Positions 14,666 to 16,417 of a stretch of DNA of 16,417 bases are shown piece after piece. The DNA lies in assembly GCA_009774465.1 (NCBI GenBank), contig VSNT01000090.1, forward strand, positions 1-16,417. The letters run 5' to 3'. Position numbers and translations under genes: made by a program. Positions within the stretch are counted from its first letter, which is position 1. Every line of letters starts with the position of its first letter. Under the pieces are notes generated by a model. The model was not told the origin of the DNA and did not search any database. It was given only the letters and a program-made list of their open reading frames with translations. The stretch is from Lachnospiraceae bacterium (GTDB lineage: Bacteria; Bacillota_A; Clostridia; Lachnospirales; Lachnospiraceae).

Positions 14666-15511
14666 CTAATCTTTAAGGCTGACCGATTCAATACAATTAT
14701 GAAGAAGCATTGCAATTGTCATGGGGCCTACTCCTCCCGGGACAGGTGTAATGGCACTGCATACCGGTTCTACATCATCAAAATCAACATCCCCGCACAG
14801 CTTATTGTTTTCATCCCTGTTGATCCCCACATCAATCACCACCGCACCCTTTTTCACGTAGTCTCTGGTTATCATTCTGGGCTTTCCCACCGCTGCAACT
14901 AAAATATCAGCTCTTTTGGTTACCTCTTTTAAATTTTTTGTACGGGAATGAGCAATGGTTACTGTTGCGTTTTCCCGAAGAAGTAATAAAGACATAGGTT
15001 TCCCCACAATATTGCTTCTTCCAAGCACAACACATTCTTTTCCTGCAATGTCAATATGACTCCTTTTTAAAAGCTGTATAATTCCTGCCGGTGTGCAGGA
15101 AACAAATCCCGGCTGCCCAATGCAGAGCGCACCCACACTTTGAGGATGAAACCCGTCTACGTCCTTTGACGGATCAATGGCTTTTATCACCGTATCCTCA
15201 TCAATATGGGAAGGAAGCGGAAGCTGAACTAAAATACCATTTACATCCTGTCTCCCATTTAATTCCTGTATCAGATCAAGCAATTCCATCTGTGTGGTTT
15301 CTTCCGGAAGTTCATAGGATAAGGAACCAATCCCTATATATTCACATCCTTTTTTCTTATTTCTGACATATACACAGGATGCCGGATTATCCCCAACCTG
15401 AATGACTGCTAAAGTTACGTTGATGCCTTTTGCTTTCAGCTCTGCTGCTTTTTGCTTTAATTCATCCTTAATCTGCATTGAAACTGCTTTTCCGTCAATC
15501 AACACTGCCAT
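14666..15511 (-). CDS. folD: Bifunctional methylenetetrahydrofolate dehydrogenase/cyclohydrolase FolD
   Basis: Converts 5,10-methylene-tetrahydrofolate to the methenyl form with NADP+ and then to 10-formyl-tetrahydrofolate, or the reverse, in the cytoplasm. Length 281 residues, normal for the family. The cyclohydrolase Tyr and Lys are at Tyr48 and Lys52 (VYVRNKKKGC); ILVQLPLP is at 93-100, KDVDGFHP at 116-123, the Rossmann loop GRSNIVGKP at 164-172 and the C-terminal PVPGGVGPMT at 256-265. The loop often read PCTP is SCTP here (138-141), a mild change. The start at 15511 has GGAG 6-7 bases upstream. It follows fhs after 31 bases, the usual one-carbon pair, so the two enzymes act in sequence with 10-formyl-tetrahydrofolate. 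Confidence 0.96.
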   Translation of the reverse strand: MAVLIDGKAVSMQIKDELKQKAAELKAKGINVTLAVIQVGDNPASCVYVRNKKKGCEYIGIGSLSYELPEETTQMELLDLIQELNGRQDVNGILVQLPLPSHIDEDTVIKAIDPSKDVDGFHPQSVGALCIGQPGFVSCTPAGIIQLLKRSHIDIAGKECVVLGRSNIVGKPMSLLLLRENATVTIAHSRTKNLKEVTKRADILVAAVGKPRMITRDYVKKGAVVIDVGINRDENNKLCGDVDFDDVEPVCSAITPVPGGVGPMTIAMLLHNCIESVSLKD

Positions 15512-15542
15512 ATATTCTCCATCCTTTCATAGCTCTGCCTGA

Positions 15543-16417
15543 CTAAAACAAACCTGTAATTCTGCCCTCTTCATTTACATCAATACCAAATGCCGCCGGC
15601 TTTGCAGGAAGTCCCGGCATGGTCATGACTGCACCGGTAAGTACCACGATAAATCCTGCACCGGCTGAAACATATGCTTCTCTCACATTTACTTTAAAGT
15701 GCTCCGGTCTTCCTAAAAGCTCCGGATCGTCTGACAGGGAATACTGTGTTTTCGCCATGCACACAGGGAACTTTCCAAATCCCAGCTCTTCCAGCTTTTG
15801 AAGCTGCTTTTTTGCCTGAGCAGAATAGGCAACCCCCTCCGCTCCATAAATTTCCCGGGAAACAGTTTCAATTTTTTCCTTAAGACTTAATTCATCCGGA
15901 TACAAAAGTTCAAAATTACTTTCTTTATTCTCAAGGGTTTCAAGTACCTTTTCAGCCAGCGCTATGCCGCCCTCGCCGCCTTTTTCCCAAACCTTTGAAA
16001 TTGCAAATTCACAGCCTCTGTCCTCACAAAACTGTTTAACAAAGGATGTTTCCGCTTCCGTATCTGTTACAAAGCTGTTTAAGGTCACTACCACAGGTAT
16101 TTTGTACTTTTGCAGATTTTCAATATGTTTTTCCAAATTGACAATTCCATTTTTTAGCGCCGGCAGGTCTTCCTTTCCCAACTGTGCCTTTGGAACACCA
16201 CCATTATATTTAAGCGCCCGGATTGTTGCCACTAACACAACTGCATCCGGCTTTAATCCTGCAATACGACACTTAATATCAAAAAATTTCTCAGCACCCA
16301 AATCTGCGCCAAACCCTGCCTCAGTAATCACATAGTCCGCCATTTTAAGGGCTGCTTTCGTAGCACGGACAGAATTACATCCGTGGGCAATATTGGCAAA
16401 AGGCCCTCCATGAATCA
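15543..16417 (-). CDS. fhs: Formate-tetrahydrofolate ligase, C-terminal part (cut by window edge)
   Basis: ATP-dependent joining of formate to tetrahydrofolate giving 10-formyl-tetrahydrofolate, the entry of formate into folate one-carbon metabolism. The frame is open to the window edge, so the N-terminal half lies outside. About 290 of a usual 556 residues are present. Reading on beyond the ATG at 16343 gives IHGGPFANIAHGCNSVRATK, a strongly conserved block of this enzyme, so that ATG is internal. Further family marks are ADYVITEAGFGADLGAEKF, GGVPKAQLGKEDL and the C-terminal TGAVMTMPGLPAKPAA. The stop TAG is at 15543-15545. fhs is essential for acetogenesis but common in non-acetogenic Clostridia too, so it does not prove that lifestyle. 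Confidence 0.96.
   Translation of the reverse strand, partial: IHGGPFANIAHGCNSVRATKAALKMADYVITEAGFGADLGAEKFFDIKCRIAGLKPDAVVLVATIRALKYNGGVPKAQLGKEDLPALKNGIVNLEKHIENLQKYKIPVVVTLNSFVTDTEAETSFVKQFCEDRGCEFAISKVWEKGGEGGIALAEKVLETLENKESNFELLYPDELSLKEKIETVSREIYGAEGVAYSAQAKKQLQKLEELGFGKFPVCMAKTQYSLSDDPELLGRPEHFKVNVREAYVSAGAGFIVVLTGAVMTMPGLPAKPAAFGIDVNEEGRITGLF

Noticed and set aside
1..16417. CRISPR arrays, insertion sequences, phage genes, tRNAs or defence genes
   Set aside because: No direct repeats, transposase-like frames or cloverleaf-like sequence were noticed by eye, and gene content is conserved chromosomal throughout.

Overview
The window reads as a stretch of chromosome from a spore-forming Clostridia, most likely a Lachnospiraceae member. 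The reasons are the moderate-to-low GC content, the zinc-ribbon membrane proteins, the sporulation genes yqfC and yqfD beside phoH and ybeY, and the fhs, folD and nfnAB set. Every gene I can support lies on the minus strand, so transcription runs from high to low coordinates. I saw no tRNA, rRNA, CRISPR array, insertion sequence, prophage or plasmid feature, and no gene-free stretch longer than about 135 bases.

Right-hand block (16417 down to about 10743): the C-terminal half of formate-tetrahydrofolate ligase (fhs, cut by the window edge), folD, an unrecognised membrane protein (zinc ribbon, one membrane helix, TPR-like helices, two chitobiase-C-terminal-like beta repeats), then nfnA and nfnB, the two subunits of the electron-bifurcating NADH-dependent ferredoxin:NADP+ oxidoreductase. 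The block ends in a clear intrinsic terminator. FolD uses or makes NADP(H) while handling one-carbon units and Nfn balances NADPH against NADH and ferredoxin, so grouping them makes metabolic sense.

Middle block (10666 to 6724): a small Dabb-domain protein, a single-pass membrane protein with MORN repeats, a two-helix zinc-ribbon membrane protein of unknown function, rlmH (23S rRNA pseudouridine methyltransferase) and a pyrimidine-nucleoside phosphorylase. Spacing is short, with overlapping stop and start codons at two junctions.

Left-hand block (6716 to 17): yqfC, yqfD, phoH, a shortened and apparently inactive relative of the 7TM-HD protein PgpH/YqfF, ybeY, a MurJ/SpoVB-family flippase and a BofC-like protein. 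The order yqfC-yqfD-phoH-yqfF-ybeY matches Bacillus subtilis, but the expected c-di-AMP phosphodiesterase has lost its large N-terminal sensor domain and key metal ligands. Two sporulation-type promoter candidates, one sigma-E-like before yqfC and one sigma-G-like before the BofC-like gene, fit the sporulation roles of this end.

I found no clear new multi-gene system. The most unusual items are the degenerate PgpH homologue, the multi-domain zinc-ribbon protein inside the one-carbon/Nfn cluster, and the MORN membrane protein next to a second membrane zinc-ribbon protein.
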